A stretch of 64,000 nucleotides of DNA, taken from the NCBI RefSeq assembly GCF_003990725.2, contig NZ_CP030064.1, forward strand, positions 124,001-188,000, in the 5' to 3' direction. Every line of letters begins with the position of its first letter. The first letter of the stretch is position 1. The notes under the pieces are model-generated. The model was not told the origin of the DNA. It saw only the letters and a list, made by a program, of their open reading frames with translations, and ran no database searches. Both the position numbers and the translations under genes were made by a program. This stretch comes from Halorubrum sp. PV6 (GTDB lineage: Archaea > Halobacteriota > Halobacteria > Halobacteriales > Haloferacaceae). Below are positions 43,602 through 51,955 of this stretch, piece after piece.

Positions 43602-44077
43602 CAGATCGAGACTGGAATGCGGCTGTTGAAGTGTTGTAAACGGTGGCTGGTGTCGCTGGTCGCTGATAAATAGTTGATCATAGAACGACGGCGACCATCT
43701 CCAAAGCCCCAGTCGCTCGTTAATAAACGGTTGGCGACGGATCGCCGGCGAATGCCTCCAAAGCAAGCCGCGACGGACCGCCGGTGAATGCCTCCAAAGC
43801 CCAAGCCGCGACGGCTCGCGCTCCTTGTTGCGCGCCTCGCTCGTTCGCTTCGCTCACTCGCTGCGGTGCTTACTGCGGCGTGCTTCGCCCTCGCGGCTTC
43901 CCCTTTGGGTCCCACCCCACACCGCAACCGCGCCTCACACCTCCCCAGCCTCGTCGGCCTCCCTCCGGTCGGCCGACTCCCTCGCACGGCGCTCCTCGTG
44001 GCCTGTCGGCCACTCGGAGGCGCGCGCCGCCGCTGCTGTTGCCTTATTTATAAGTAGATCGTCGCTGTCGCCTCGCC
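43602..44077. other. Intergenic region carrying structured repeat copy B
   Basis: A 476-base gap between converging genes. Outside the repeat there is a short AT-rich patch (43660-43685) and, at the right edge, CTTATTTATAAGTAG (44043-44057), an imperfect palindrome. Open frames crossing the repeat are Arg/Ser/Pro-rich and not credible. Confidence 0.5.
43699..44057 (+). repeat. Structured intergenic repeat element, copy B
   Basis: Related to 33671-33990 by shared blocks. It starts with CTCCAAAGCCCC and then has a tandem duplication (43739-43774 and 43775-43812) of a 36-38-base unit containing CTCCAAAGC and AAGCCGCGAC. Its stems correspond in position to copy A but differ in sequence: AAGCCGCGA/TCGCGGCTT (43803-43811, 43891-43899), GTCGGCC/GGCCGAC (43953-43959, 43971-43977) and GTGGCC/GGCCAC (43998-44013). 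Confidence 0.8.
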
Positions 44078-44722
44078 TCAGTCGCCGCCGCGCGCGTCCT
44101 CGACGACCTGCGTCATCGTCCGGGCGGTCTCGGTTATCTCCTCGTAATCTCCGCGCGCGGCCGCGTCGTAGTCGACGAGGGCGCCGCCGGCGCCGACAGC
44201 GAACGCACCAGCCTCGATGTAGTCGGCGGCGTTGCCGGGGCCGACGCCGCCGGTCGGCATCATCGGGATCTGGCCGAGCGGGCCCTTCATCGCGCCGAGG
44301 TGGTCCGGCCCGACGGTCTTCGCGGGGAACACCTTCACGAAGTCGGCGCCGGCCTCGTAGCCGCGGATGGCCTCGGTCGGGGTCATCACGCCGGGCGCGC
44401 TGACCGCGCCGTAGCGGTTACACGTCTCGATGACGTCCTCGTGGAGGCTCGGCGAGACGACGAACTCCGCGCCGGCCATCAACGTGGTCCGGGCAGTCTC
44501 GCTGTCGAGGACCGTCCCCGTGCCGACGACGACCTCGTCGTCGAACGACCCGGCGACCTCGCCGAGCTTTTCGGCGACGTTGGGGGTGTCGGCGGTGATC
44601 TCGACGGCGGTCACGCCGCCCTCGCGTAACGCCTCCGTGATCTCGATCAGTTGGTCGGCCTCGACTCCGCGCAACACCGCGACGACGCCGCTGTCGACGA
44701 GCCGTGAGAGCGTTTCGCTCAT
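44078..44722 (-). CDS. kdgA: 2-dehydro-3-deoxy-phosphogluconate (KDPG) aldolase
   Basis: The 214-residue TIM-barrel protein matches the KDPG/KHG aldolase family: GVVAVLRGVEADQLIEITEAL, GVTAVEITADTPN, the GTGTVLDSE segment, and the Schiff-base lysine in DFVKVFPAKTVGPDH. It cleaves KDPG to pyruvate and glyceraldehyde-3-phosphate in the semi-phosphorylative Entner-Doudoroff pathway used by haloarchaea for glucose. The ATG of MSETLSRLVDSG is standard. It is divergent from the EF-2 gene with a 232-base gap between the two starts. Confidence 0.93.
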   Translation of the reverse strand: MSETLSRLVDSGVVAVLRGVEADQLIEITEALREGGVTAVEITADTPNVAEKLGEVAGSFDDEVVVGTGTVLDSETARTTLMAGAEFVVSPSLHEDVIETCNRYGAVSAPGVMTPTEAIRGYEAGADFVKVFPAKTVGPDHLGAMKGPLGQIPMMPTGGVGPGNAADYIEAGAFAVGAGGALVDYDAAARGDYEEITETARTMTQVVEDARGGD

Positions 44723-44954
44723 ACGCCTCCGTCTCGGAGCGGCTACTTAAATGACCGCGGATGGGTCCGGTCGGTTACGACACCGGGCGACCACGGATCG
44801 CGTGGCCGACCGGGACGGGAATCGCGTGGCCGATACGCACGGAGATCGTGAGACTCACCGACACGAAATCGGCGGCGATCCGGGGTGATCCCCGTCGAAA
44901 CGGCCGAGACGAAACACTACCCTTTTGACCCTGCTGTCGGTAACGAACGGTATA

Positions 44955-47144
44955 ATGGGCCGACGCAAGAAGATCGTTCAAGAGTGCGAGCGGCTGATGG
45001 ACGCCCCGGAGAACATCCGGAACATCGCCATCGCTGCCCACGTCGACCACGGGAAGACGACCCTGTCCGACAACCTGCTGGCTGGCGCCGGCATGATCTC
45101 CCAGGACACCGCGGGCGAGCAGCTCGCGATGGACACGAAGGAGGACGAACAGGAGCGCGGCATCACCATCGACGCGGCGAACGTTTCGATGACCCACGAG
45201 TACGAGGACACCAACCACCTCATCAACCTCATCGACACGCCGGGCCACGTCGACTTCGGTGGCGACGTCACCCGCGCGATGCGCGCGGTCGACGGCGCGC
45301 TGGTCGTCGTCGACGCCGTCGAGGGCGCCATGCCCCAGACCGAGACGGTGCTCCGGCAGGCGCTCCGCGAGGGCGTGAAGCCGGCGCTGTTCATCAACAA
45401 GGTCGACCGCCTCATCTCCGAGCTCCAGGAGGGGCCCCAGGAGATGCAAGAGCGGCTGATGTCGGTTATCGCCGACGTCAACGAGCTCATCCGCGGGATG
45501 GCCGAGAACATGGAGGACATCCCCGAGGACTGGACCGTCTCCGTCGAGGACGGCACGGTCGGGTTCGGCTCCGCGCTGTACAAGTGGGGCGTCTCCATGC
45601 CGTCGATGCAGCGGACGGGCATGGACTTCGGCGACATCATGGACCTGGAGCAGAACGACAAACGAGAGGAGCTCCACGAGCGGACGCCGCTCTCGAACGT
45701 CGTGCTCGACATGGTCTGTGAGCACTTCCCGAACCCGGTCGACGCCCAGCCCCGCCGTGTCCCGCGCATCTGGCGCGGCGACGCCGACACCGAGCTGGCC
45801 GAGGGGATGCAGCTGGTCGACGAAGACGGCGATGTCGTCTTCATGGTCACCGACATCTCGATGGACCCGCACGCGGGCGAAATCGCGACGGGCCGCGTCT
45901 TCTCCGGGACGCTGGAGAAAGGCCAGGAGCTGTACGTCTCCGGGACGGCGGGCAAAAACCGCATCCAGAGCGTCGGCCTCTTCATGGGGTCCGAGCGCGA
46001 GGAAGTGGGTCACGTCCCCGCCGGGAACATCGCGTCGGTCACCGGCCTGCGTGACGCGATCGCCGGTTCCACCGTCTCCTCCGTGGAGATGACGCCGTTC
46101 GAGTCGATCGAGCACATCTCCGAGCCGGTCATCACGAAGTCCGTCGAGGCCCAGAACATGGACGACCTGCCGAAGCTCATCGAGACGCTCCAGCAGGTCG
46201 CCAAGGAGGACCCGACGATCCAGATCGAGATCAACGAGGACACGGGCGAGCACCTCATCAGCGGGCAGGGCGAGCTCCACCTCGAAGTGATCACCCAGCG
46301 GATCCGCGACAATCAGGGCATTCCGGTCATCACCGGCGAACCGATCGTCGTCTTCCGCGAGCAGCCCCAGGAGACCTCCCGCGAGGTCGAGGGGCAGTCG
46401 CCGAACCGCCACAACAAGTTCTACATCACCGTCGAGCCGATGGACCAGGAGATCGTCGACGCCATCCAGCTCGGCGAGGTCTCGATGGACATGCCCGAAC
46501 TGGAGCGCCGCGAGGCGCTACAGGACGCCGGCATGGACAAAGACACCTCCCAGAACGTCGAGGACATCCACCGGACGAACATCCTCATCGACGACACGAA
46601 GGGGATCCAGCACCTCAACGAGACGATGGAGCTCGTCTTGGAGGGGCTTCAGGAGGCGCTCGACGACGGGCCGCTCGCCGCCGAGCCGGTCCAGGGGTCG
46701 CTGTTCCGCCTGCACGACGCGAAGCTCCACGAGGACACCATCCACCGCGGGCCCGCGCAGGTTATCCCCGCCGTTCGCGACGCGGTCCACCGCTCGCTGA
46801 TCGACGGCGAGGTCCGCCTGCTCGAACCGATCCAGGACGTCCGGATCGACGTGCCCTCGGAGCACATGGGCGCCGCGTCCGGTGAGATCCAGGGTCGTCG
46901 CGGCCGCGTCGACGACATGTACCAAGAGGGCGACCTGATGGTCGTCGAGGGCATCGCGCCCGTCGAGGAGATGATCGGCTTCTCCTCCGACATCCGCTCG
47001 GCCACCGAGGGCCGCGCCTCGTGGAACACGGAGAACGCGGGCTTCCGCGTGCTCGTCGACAACCTCCAGCGCGAGAAGATCATGGAGATCCGCGAGCGCA
47101 AGGGTATGAAGCTCGAACTGCCGCAGTCGATCGACTACATCTAA
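44955..47144 (+). CDS. fusA: Translation elongation factor aEF-2
   Basis: The 729-residue GTPase has all G motifs near the N-terminus ([45 protein letters not shown]), the EF-2 domains II-V, and the diphthamide loop with the modified histidine in [17 protein letters not shown]. It translocates tRNA and mRNA on the ribosome. The ATG giving [16 protein letters not shown] is the conserved archaeal start. The upstream CTACCCTTTTGACC (44918-44931) is a plausible TATA-like element about 30 bases before it. T-rich sequence follows the stop (47172-47197). Confidence 0.98.
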   Translation: MGRRKKIVQECERLMDAPENIRNIAIAAHVDHGKTTLSDNLLAGAGMISQDTAGEQLAMDTKEDEQERGITIDAANVSMTHEYEDTNHLINLIDTPGHVDFGGDVTRAMRAVDGALVVVDAVEGAMPQTETVLRQALREGVKPALFINKVDRLISELQEGPQEMQERLMSVIADVNELIRGMAENMEDIPEDWTVSVEDGTVGFGSALYKWGVSMPSMQRTGMDFGDIMDLEQNDKREELHERTPLSNVVLDMVCEHFPNPVDAQPRRVPRIWRGDADTELAEGMQLVDEDGDVVFMVTDISMDPHAGEIATGRVFSGTLEKGQELYVSGTAGKNRIQSVGLFMGSEREEVGHVPAGNIASVTGLRDAIAGSTVSSVEMTPFESIEHISEPVITKSVEAQNMDDLPKLIETLQQVAKEDPTIQIEINEDTGEHLISGQGELHLEVITQRIRDNQGIPVITGEPIVVFREQPQETSREVEGQSPNRHNKFYITVEPMDQEIVDAIQLGEVSMDMPELERREALQDAGMDKDTSQNVEDIHRTNILIDDTKGIQHLNETMELVLEGLQEALDDGPLAAEPVQGSLFRLHDAKLHEDTIHRGPAQVIPAVRDAVHRSLIDGEVRLLEPIQDVRIDVPSEHMGAASGEIQGRRGRVDDMYQEGDLMVVEGIAPVEEMIGFSSDIRSATEGRASWNTENAGFRVLVDNLQREKIMEIRERKGMKLELPQSIDYI

Positions 47145-47266
47145 TCTGAGTCGACGACGCGGTCTGCGGTCTTCCTGCGGTTTCTCTCTGTTTCTGTCGG
47201 GGTAGCGACGCGACTGTGCGCCGCGTTGGCACTCCGGAGGGCGAGGCAACGCCTGCCATCGCCGAA

Positions 47267-47276
47267 GGCTTATACC
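47267..47276 (+). promoter_or_regulatory. TATA box placing a transcript start at the 43-codon leader ORF
   Basis: GGCTTATACC (47267-47276) is a good haloarchaeal TATA box. Transcription would begin about 25 bases later, at or next to the ATG at 47300, and the transcript would continue through the ACT-domain and homoserine dehydrogenase genes. Confidence 0.6.
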
Positions 47277-47299
47277 CGATCGTCCGACTCCGTAGAGGT

Positions 47300-47431
47300 A
47301 TGCAAACGGGCACGAATCCACCCCGGCGCACCGCGACGGAGCCACCGAGCGACCGCTCCACGTCGGGCACAGGACCGTGTCAGCACGCGCCGCGCTCTCG
47401 CGGGTGCGCCCGGTCGGGGGTGGCGGCGTGA
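47300..47431 (+). CDS. Possible leaderless 43-residue upstream ORF
   Basis: The frame starts at ATG 47300, at the predicted transcript start, and ends at TGA 47429-47431. Its stop overlaps the GTG start of the ACT-domain gene (GTGA). The predicted peptide (MQTGTNPPRRTATEPPSDR, then STSGTGPCQHAPRS) is rich in Thr, Arg, Pro and Ser and has no domain. A start at the TSS followed by a four-base overlap fits coupled translation, and six of its first 24 residues are Thr, the end product of the pathway downstream. That could be coincidence; it may also be simply noncoding leader. Confidence 0.4.
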   Translation: MQTGTNPPRRTATEPPSDRSTSGTGPCQHAPRSRGCARSGVAA

Positions 47432-48024
47432 GCGACCGACGCGACGGGGCGCCGGAGGGCAGCGCAGCCGACGCGAGCGGCCCGTCGCCAGACGGCGGCC
47501 ACGCCTCGGCGACGCCCTCGACGCACACGGTGCGACTCGAACTCGTCGACGAGCCGGGGCAGCTGCTCGCCGCGCTCCACCCGATCGCGGACAACGGCGG
47601 GAACCTCCTCTCGATTTACCACGAGCGCGGGAACAAGACGCCCCGCGGTCGGATTCCGGTCGAGGTCGACTTCGAGGCGACCCCGGAGCGCTTCGAGGGC
47701 ATCGTCGAGGCGCTCCGAAGCGAGGGGGTAAACGTGATGCAGGCCGGAACGGAGCGGTACGCCGAGGAAGTGACGCTCCTGCTCTTCGGTCACCTCATCG
47801 ACACCGACCTCTCCAACACGCTCTCGCGCATCGAGGCCTGCGAGTCGGCGTCGGTCGCCGACGTGTCGCTGGCGGCACCGCAGGGAACCGAGGAGGCGTC
47901 GAGCGCGCGGCTTCGACTCGAGGCGCGGGCCGGCGAGACGGAGACGGCCCTCGCGGCGGTCCGAGAACTGGCCGACGAAAAGGACTTGCGGCTCGTCGAG
48001 CCGCTCACGGGGGTGGACGCATGA
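47428..48024 (+). CDS. ACT-domain amino-acid-binding protein, partner of homoserine dehydrogenase
   Basis: The 198-residue protein has an acidic N-terminal tail and then ACT-type regulatory folds (HTVRLELVDEPGQLLAALHPIADNGGNLLSI from about residue 32, and a second fold ending LRLEARAGETETALAAVRELADEKDL). ACT domains bind amino acids and regulate biosynthetic enzymes. Its stop overlaps the homoserine dehydrogenase ATG (ATGA), so it is probably the detached allosteric part for that enzyme, whose own C-terminus lacks an ACT domain. The GTG at 47428 (VSDRRDGAPEG) was preferred to a GTG 51 bases upstream. Confidence 0.82.
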   Translation: MSDRRDGAPEGSAADASGPSPDGGHASATPSTHTVRLELVDEPGQLLAALHPIADNGGNLLSIYHERGNKTPRGRIPVEVDFEATPERFEGIVEALRSEGVNVMQAGTERYAEEVTLLLFGHLIDTDLSNTLSRIEACESASVADVSLAAPQGTEEASSARLRLEARAGETETALAAVRELADEKDLRLVEPLTGVDA

Positions 48025-49007
48025 GGATCGCCGTCGTCGGCGCCGGTGCGGTCGGTCGTTCCGTGGTCGAGTTAGCGAGCGAGTACGGCCACGAGGTCGT
48101 CGCGGTCGCGGACTCGTCGAGCGCGGTCGTCGCCGACGGGACCGAGGGCCGCGGGGCGGGCGTCGACACCGACGCCGTGGTGGCCCGCAAAGCCGAGCGC
48201 GGCATCGTCGGCGACGACGACCCCGACGACGTGTTGGCGGCCGACTACGACGCCCTCGTCGAGGCGACCCCGACGACGCTGGACGACGCCGAGCCGGGCT
48301 TCTCGCACGTCCGAACCGCGCTGGAGCGCGACCGCCACGCGGTCCTCGCGAACAAGGGTCCCGTCGCGGAGCGGTTCGGCGACCTCCGCGCGCTCGTGGC
48401 CGAGAGCGCGGGCGACATCCGGTTTGAGGCGACGGTCGGCGGCGCCATCCCCGCGGTGTCGACGGTGGAGGACCTCGAACCCGGCCACGTCACCGCGGTC
48501 CGGGGCGTGCTCAACGGGACCGCGAACTTCATTCTCACCCGGATGGCCGCGGAGGGGCTCGACTACGACCACGTGCTCGCGGAGGCGCAGGACCTCGGCG
48601 TCGCGGAGGCCGACCCCTCGTTCGACGTCGACGGGACCGACGCGGCACTTAAATGCGTGATCCTCGCCAACGTCCTCTCGTTCGGCGCGGCCGACGCGCC
48701 GGACGACGCGCGCGAGTTCTCCCTCGACGACGCGGACGTGAAAGGCATCCGCGACGTGCCGGGCTCCGCGCTTCGCCTCGCGGCCGAAGACGGCCAGACC
48801 GTCCGACTGATCGGCGAAGCGACCGACGAAACGGTCAGGGTCGCTCCCCGGTTGGTCCCCGAAAACGGAACGCTCGCGGTCTCGGGGACGCAGAACATCG
48901 TCCAGATCGAGACCAGTCACGCCGGTCGGCTCAACATCTCCGGGCGGGGCGCGGGCGGTCCGGAGACGGCGAGCGCGGTGCTCGGCGATGTCGGCCGACT
49001 GGAGTAG
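48021..49007 (+). CDS. hom: Homoserine dehydrogenase
   Basis: The 328-residue protein has an N-terminal NAD(P) Rossmann motif (VVGAGAVGRSVVELA) and the homoserine dehydrogenase catalytic region: ANKGPVAERF (catalytic lysine), EATVGGAIPAVSTVEDL, GVLNGTANFILTRM and EADPSFDVDGTDAALKCVIL. It reduces aspartate semialdehyde to homoserine on the route to threonine and methionine. There is no C-terminal ACT domain; the adjacent ACT-domain gene likely supplies regulation. It starts at the ATG overlapping the upstream stop. Confidence 0.95.
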   Translation: MRIAVVGAGAVGRSVVELASEYGHEVVAVADSSSAVVADGTEGRGAGVDTDAVVARKAERGIVGDDDPDDVLAADYDALVEATPTTLDDAEPGFSHVRTALERDRHAVLANKGPVAERFGDLRALVAESAGDIRFEATVGGAIPAVSTVEDLEPGHVTAVRGVLNGTANFILTRMAAEGLDYDHVLAEAQDLGVAEADPSFDVDGTDAALKCVILANVLSFGAADAPDDAREFSLDDADVKGIRDVPGSALRLAAEDGQTVRLIGEATDETVRVAPRLVPENGTLAVSGTQNIVQIETSHAGRLNISGRGAGGPETASAVLGDVGRLE

Positions 49008-49142
49008 GTCGCCGGGGTTCGTCGCCTCCGGGTCTCCGGTCTCGCAGTTTTGATCCGGCCGGGTCCGTGTGCCGGGCTGGCGTGGCTCGCGTTGTCTAGA
49101 ATCGCCCGACCGCGTCGCGATCGTCTGTGGGCCGTATCGAAA

Positions 49143-49153
49143 CCGTTTTAGTG
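49143..49153 (+). promoter_or_regulatory. Promoter of the EF-1 alpha operon
   Basis: CCGTTTTAGTGG around 49142-49153 is a TATA-like box some 50 bases before the ATG at 49202, giving a short leader before the highly expressed tuf-rps10 pair. Confidence 0.5.
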
Positions 49154-49201
49154 GATTCTACCGAAACCTACTCACAGAGCGCCTTAGCGCGTGATTACCC
49201 C

Positions 49202-50467
49202 ATGAGTGACAAACCGCATCAGAACCTGGCCATTATCGGCCACGTCGACCACGGCAAGAGTACGCTCGTGGGTCGCCTCCTCTTCGAGACGGGGAGCGTC
49301 CCCGAGCACGTAATCGAGCAGCACCGCGAAGAAGCCGAAGAGAAGGGCAAAGGCGGCTTCGAGTTCGCCTACGTGATGGACAACCTCGCCGAGGAGCGCG
49401 AGCGTGGCGTCACGATCGACATCGCCCACCAGGAGTTCGACACCGACCAGTACTACTTCACCATCGTCGACTGTCCGGGCCACCGTGACTTCGTGAAAAA
49501 CATGATCACGGGCGCCTCGCAGGCCGACAACGCGGTCCTCGTCGTCGCGGCAGACGACGGCGTCGCGCCGCAGACCCGAGAGCACGTGTTCCTGGCCCGC
49601 ACGCTGGGTATCAACGAGCTCATCATCGGCGTCAACAAGATGGACCTCGTCGACTACAAGGAGTCCGCGTACGACGACGTCCGCGAGGAGGTCAACAACC
49701 TGCTCAACCAGGTCCGCTTCGCGACCGACGACACGACCTTCGTGCCGATTTCGGCGTTCGAAGGCGACAACATCTCCGAGGAGTCCGACAACACTGGCTG
49801 GTACGATGGCCCGACTCTGCTGGAGTCGCTTAACGACCTGCCGGAGGCCGAGCCGCCGACGGACGCGCCGCTCCGTCTCCCCATCCAGGACGTGTACACC
49901 ATCTCCGGTATCGGGACCGTCCCCGTAGGACGCGTCGAGACCGGGATCCTCAACACCGGCGACAACGTCTCCTTCCAGCCGTCCGACGTTGGCGGCGAAG
50001 TGAAGACGGTCGAGATGCACCACGAGGAAGTGCCCAAGGCCGAGCCCGGTGACAACGTCGGGTTCAACGTCCGCGGCATCGGCAAGGACGACATCCGTCG
50101 CGGCGACGTCTGTGGTCCCGCCGACGACCCGCCGAGCGTCGCCGAGACGTTCCAGGCGCAGATCGTCGTCATGCAGCACCCGTCGGTCATCACGGCCGGA
50201 TACACGCCGGTCTTCCACGCCCACACGGCGCAGGTCGCCTGTACGATCGAGTCGATCGACCAGAAGATCGACCCCTCGTCCGGTGAGGTCGCCGAGGAGA
50301 ACCCGGACTTCATCAAGTCCGGCGACGCCGCGGTCGTCACCGTGCGCCCGCAAAAGCCGCTCAGCATCGAGCCGTCCGGCGAGATTCCGGAACTCGGCAG
50401 CTTCGCCATCCGCGACATGGGTCAGACCATCGCGGCCGGCAAGGTGCTCGAAGTCAACGAGCGATAA
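49202..50467 (+). CDS. tuf: Translation elongation factor EF-1 alpha
   Basis: The 421-residue GTPase has G1 GHVDHGKST, the switch region [13 protein letters not shown]3 [17 protein letters not shown]4 NKMD, and EF-Tu domains II and III ([29 protein letters not shown]). It delivers aminoacyl-tRNA to the ribosome. Length is normal for haloarchaea. The ATG of [13 protein letters not shown] starts the conserved block. The S10 gene follows after three bases, so both are one operon. Confidence 0.98.
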   Translation: MSDKPHQNLAIIGHVDHGKSTLVGRLLFETGSVPEHVIEQHREEAEEKGKGGFEFAYVMDNLAEERERGVTIDIAHQEFDTDQYYFTIVDCPGHRDFVKNMITGASQADNAVLVVAADDGVAPQTREHVFLARTLGINELIIGVNKMDLVDYKESAYDDVREEVNNLLNQVRFATDDTTFVPISAFEGDNISEESDNTGWYDGPTLLESLNDLPEAEPPTDAPLRLPIQDVYTISGIGTVPVGRVETGILNTGDNVSFQPSDVGGEVKTVEMHHEEVPKAEPGDNVGFNVRGIGKDDIRRGDVCGPADDPPSVAETFQAQIVVMQHPSVITAGYTPVFHAHTAQVACTIESIDQKIDPSSGEVAEENPDFIKSGDAAVVTVRPQKPLSIEPSGEIPELGSFAIRDMGQTIAAGKVLEVNER

Positions 50468-50470
50468 TCG

Positions 50471-50779
50471 ATGCAGCAGGCACGCGTCCGCCTCGCCGGC
50501 ACGAGCCCCGAGGACCTCGACGACATCTGCGACGACGTCCGCGAGATCGCGGACTCGACGGGAGTCGCCCTGTCGGGCCCGATCCCGCTGCCGACGAAGA
50601 CGCTCGAGATCCCGTCGCGAAAGTCCCCGGACGGTGAGGGGACGGCGACGTGGGAGCACTGGGAGATGCGCGTCCACAAGCGTCTGATCGACATCGACGC
50701 CGACGAACGCGCGCTCCGCCAGCTGATGCGCGTCCAAGTGCCGAACGACGTCAGCATCGAGATCGTCCTCGAAGACTAA
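50471..50779 (+). CDS. rps10: Ribosomal protein uS10
   Basis: The 102-residue protein matches archaeal uS10: [19 protein letters not shown], then [33 protein letters not shown], and [19 protein letters not shown]. It is part of the small subunit head. The gene lies three bases after the EF-1 alpha stop codon, the classical archaeal tuf-rps10 arrangement. A T-rich stretch (about 50800-50814) after the stop probably terminates the operon. Confidence 0.98.
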   Translation: MQQARVRLAGTSPEDLDDICDDVREIADSTGVALSGPIPLPTKTLEIPSRKSPDGEGTATWEHWEMRVHKRLIDIDADERALRQLMRVQVPNDVSIEIVLED

Positions 50780-50867
50780 GCGCTAGGGCGTATTCCGCTC
50801 TCTTCGTTTTCTTTACACCCGCTAGCGCCGGCGCCGCCGTTCGCGTCCCTCGTCGTCCGTCTGCCGC

Positions 50868-51428
50868 TCACCGAGCGTCCAGGAGACCGACCCGCCCCGC
50901 CACGAGGCCGCTAAACGCGCCGACGGCGTGGGCGATCAGGGCGACGCCGGGCGCAGCGGTCATCGCCGTGAGGCCGACCGCGGCGAGTCCGAAGAGCCCG
51001 AACTGCGCTCTGGCGGAGAGCCGCAGTCGGTCGAACAGGGTCGCGCTCACGACGTTGCCCGCGAGGAGGTAGCCGCCGAGCGCGAAGATGGCCCCGCTCA
51101 GTCCGACGACGGCGACGGACGGGCCGAGCAGTCCGCCGAGCGTCACCTGCGTCGCGCCGGCGAGCGCACCAGTGGCGACGACGAACGCGTGGAACCGACC
51201 GCGGGTCGTCCGACGCTCGACGAGCGGCCCGACGAGGAGCAGCGCGAGCGCGTTCGCGAGCAGGTGGCCGATCGACCCGTGCGCGTACACGCTGGTGACG
51301 AGGGTCCACGGCGCGACGGACAGCGGCGTCGACAGCGCAAACAGGCCGGCGAGGCCGACGAGGCCGAGCGCCGCCTGTATCGACGCGAGGAGGAGGGCGA
51401 TTCCGAGCGTTTCGAGGGTCGCACGCAT
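50868..51428 (-). CDS. Rhomboid-family intramembrane serine protease
   Basis: The 186-residue protein has about six membrane helices. Rhomboid features are present: the conserved HGSIGHLLANALALLLVG (His-x3-Asn type) after helix 2, the catalytic serine motif GLSGAIFALGGYL, and the catalytic histidine in LIAHAVGAFSGLVAG. It probably cleaves transmembrane substrates, which cannot be predicted here. It is convergent with the tuf-rps10 operon. Confidence 0.85.
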   Translation of the reverse strand: MRATLETLGIALLLASIQAALGLVGLAGLFALSTPLSVAPWTLVTSVYAHGSIGHLLANALALLLVGPLVERRTTRGRFHAFVVATGALAGATQVTLGGLLGPSVAVVGLSGAIFALGGYLLAGNVVSATLFDRLRLSARAQFGLFGLAAVGLTAMTAAPGVALIAHAVGAFSGLVAGRVGLLDAR

Positions 51429-51514
51429 CGTCTCACGTTGGGTCCGCAGGAGTAAAACGATACGTCTCTCTGGGCGGCTCGCTGTGTCAGTCCGTGCGTG
51501 GCGTCGCTGGCGAT

Positions 51515-51799
51515 TCAGATGACGTCGTCCGGGTCGTGTGTTTCGGCCATCCGCGCTGCTTCCGTCGCGTAGCGCTCGCGGTCGGCCGCGTCCGTGACCG
51601 CTCCGACGTTCTCCGGGTCCGCATCGAGGCCGGCCGTCGTGTCTCGCACGTCGCTGAACGACGTGAGCGCCCGCTCTTTACGGAAGTAGCGCTCGCCGTC
51701 CACGGTTGCGTACGTGAGGATCACCATGTTCTGTTCGTCGTCGGAGTACGTTCGCTCGACGAGCCACATTCGGACCGCCGACGCGTCTGAGACCGTCAT
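51515..51799 (-). CDS. Small haloarchaeal protein of unknown function
   Basis: The 94-residue acidic protein begins MTVSDASAVRMWLVERTYSDDEQN and has a beta-rich first half (MVILTYATVDGERYFRKERA) followed by a helical acidic second half. No cysteines, signal or membrane segment. I do not recognise a family. It lies 87 bases upstream of the rhomboid gene on the same strand and is divergent from the iron-regulated cluster. Confidence 0.65.
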   Translation of the reverse strand: MTVSDASAVRMWLVERTYSDDEQNMVILTYATVDGERYFRKERALTSFSDVRDTTAGLDADPENVGAVTDAADRERYATEAARMAETHDPDDVI

Positions 51800-51881
51800 G
51801 TGTTCCCGTTCGACCGCTCTGCACAAACGGGTTCCGGCGGTTCGCCCGCCCGACACGCCCCGGACCGTTAGCGTTAAGTGT

Positions 51882-51897
51882 TTTAGGTTAGCCTAAA
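51882..51897. promoter_or_regulatory. Iron-box-like palindrome 1
   Basis: TTTAGG-TTAG-CCTAAA. With its flank, TTAGGTTAGCCTAAATTAA (51883-51901) agrees at 17 of 19 positions with the bacterial DtxR consensus as I know it. It lies 54 bases before the flippase-like gene and seven bases before a 16-codon ORF. Confidence 0.8.
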
Positions 51898-51904
51898 TTA
51901 ACGT

Positions 51905-51955
51905 ATGCACGCCGAACGACCCGCTGAACGCCGTCGAACGGTCGCGATCCGATGA
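51905..51955 (+). CDS. Possible 16-residue upstream ORF in the iron-regulated leader
   Basis: ATG 51905 opens a 16-codon frame (MHAERPAERRRTVAIR) that ends at TGA 51953-51955, overlapping the next ATG as ATGA. Two neighbouring operons start translation four to ten bases after the same operator, so this ATG sits where a leaderless start would be expected. No independent evidence of translation. Confidence 0.3.
   Translation: MHAERPAERRRTVAIR

Noticed and set aside
43784-44403. Several open frames of 89-192 codons across repeat B
   Set aside because: They run through a structured noncoding repeat, are Ser/Arg/Pro-rich, have no clear start signal and overlap the KDPG aldolase gene.
50780-50867. 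tRNA gene after the tuf-rps10 operon
   Set aside because: A tRNA is sometimes found there in archaea, but I could not form a cloverleaf or find a T-loop; none was found elsewhere in the window either.
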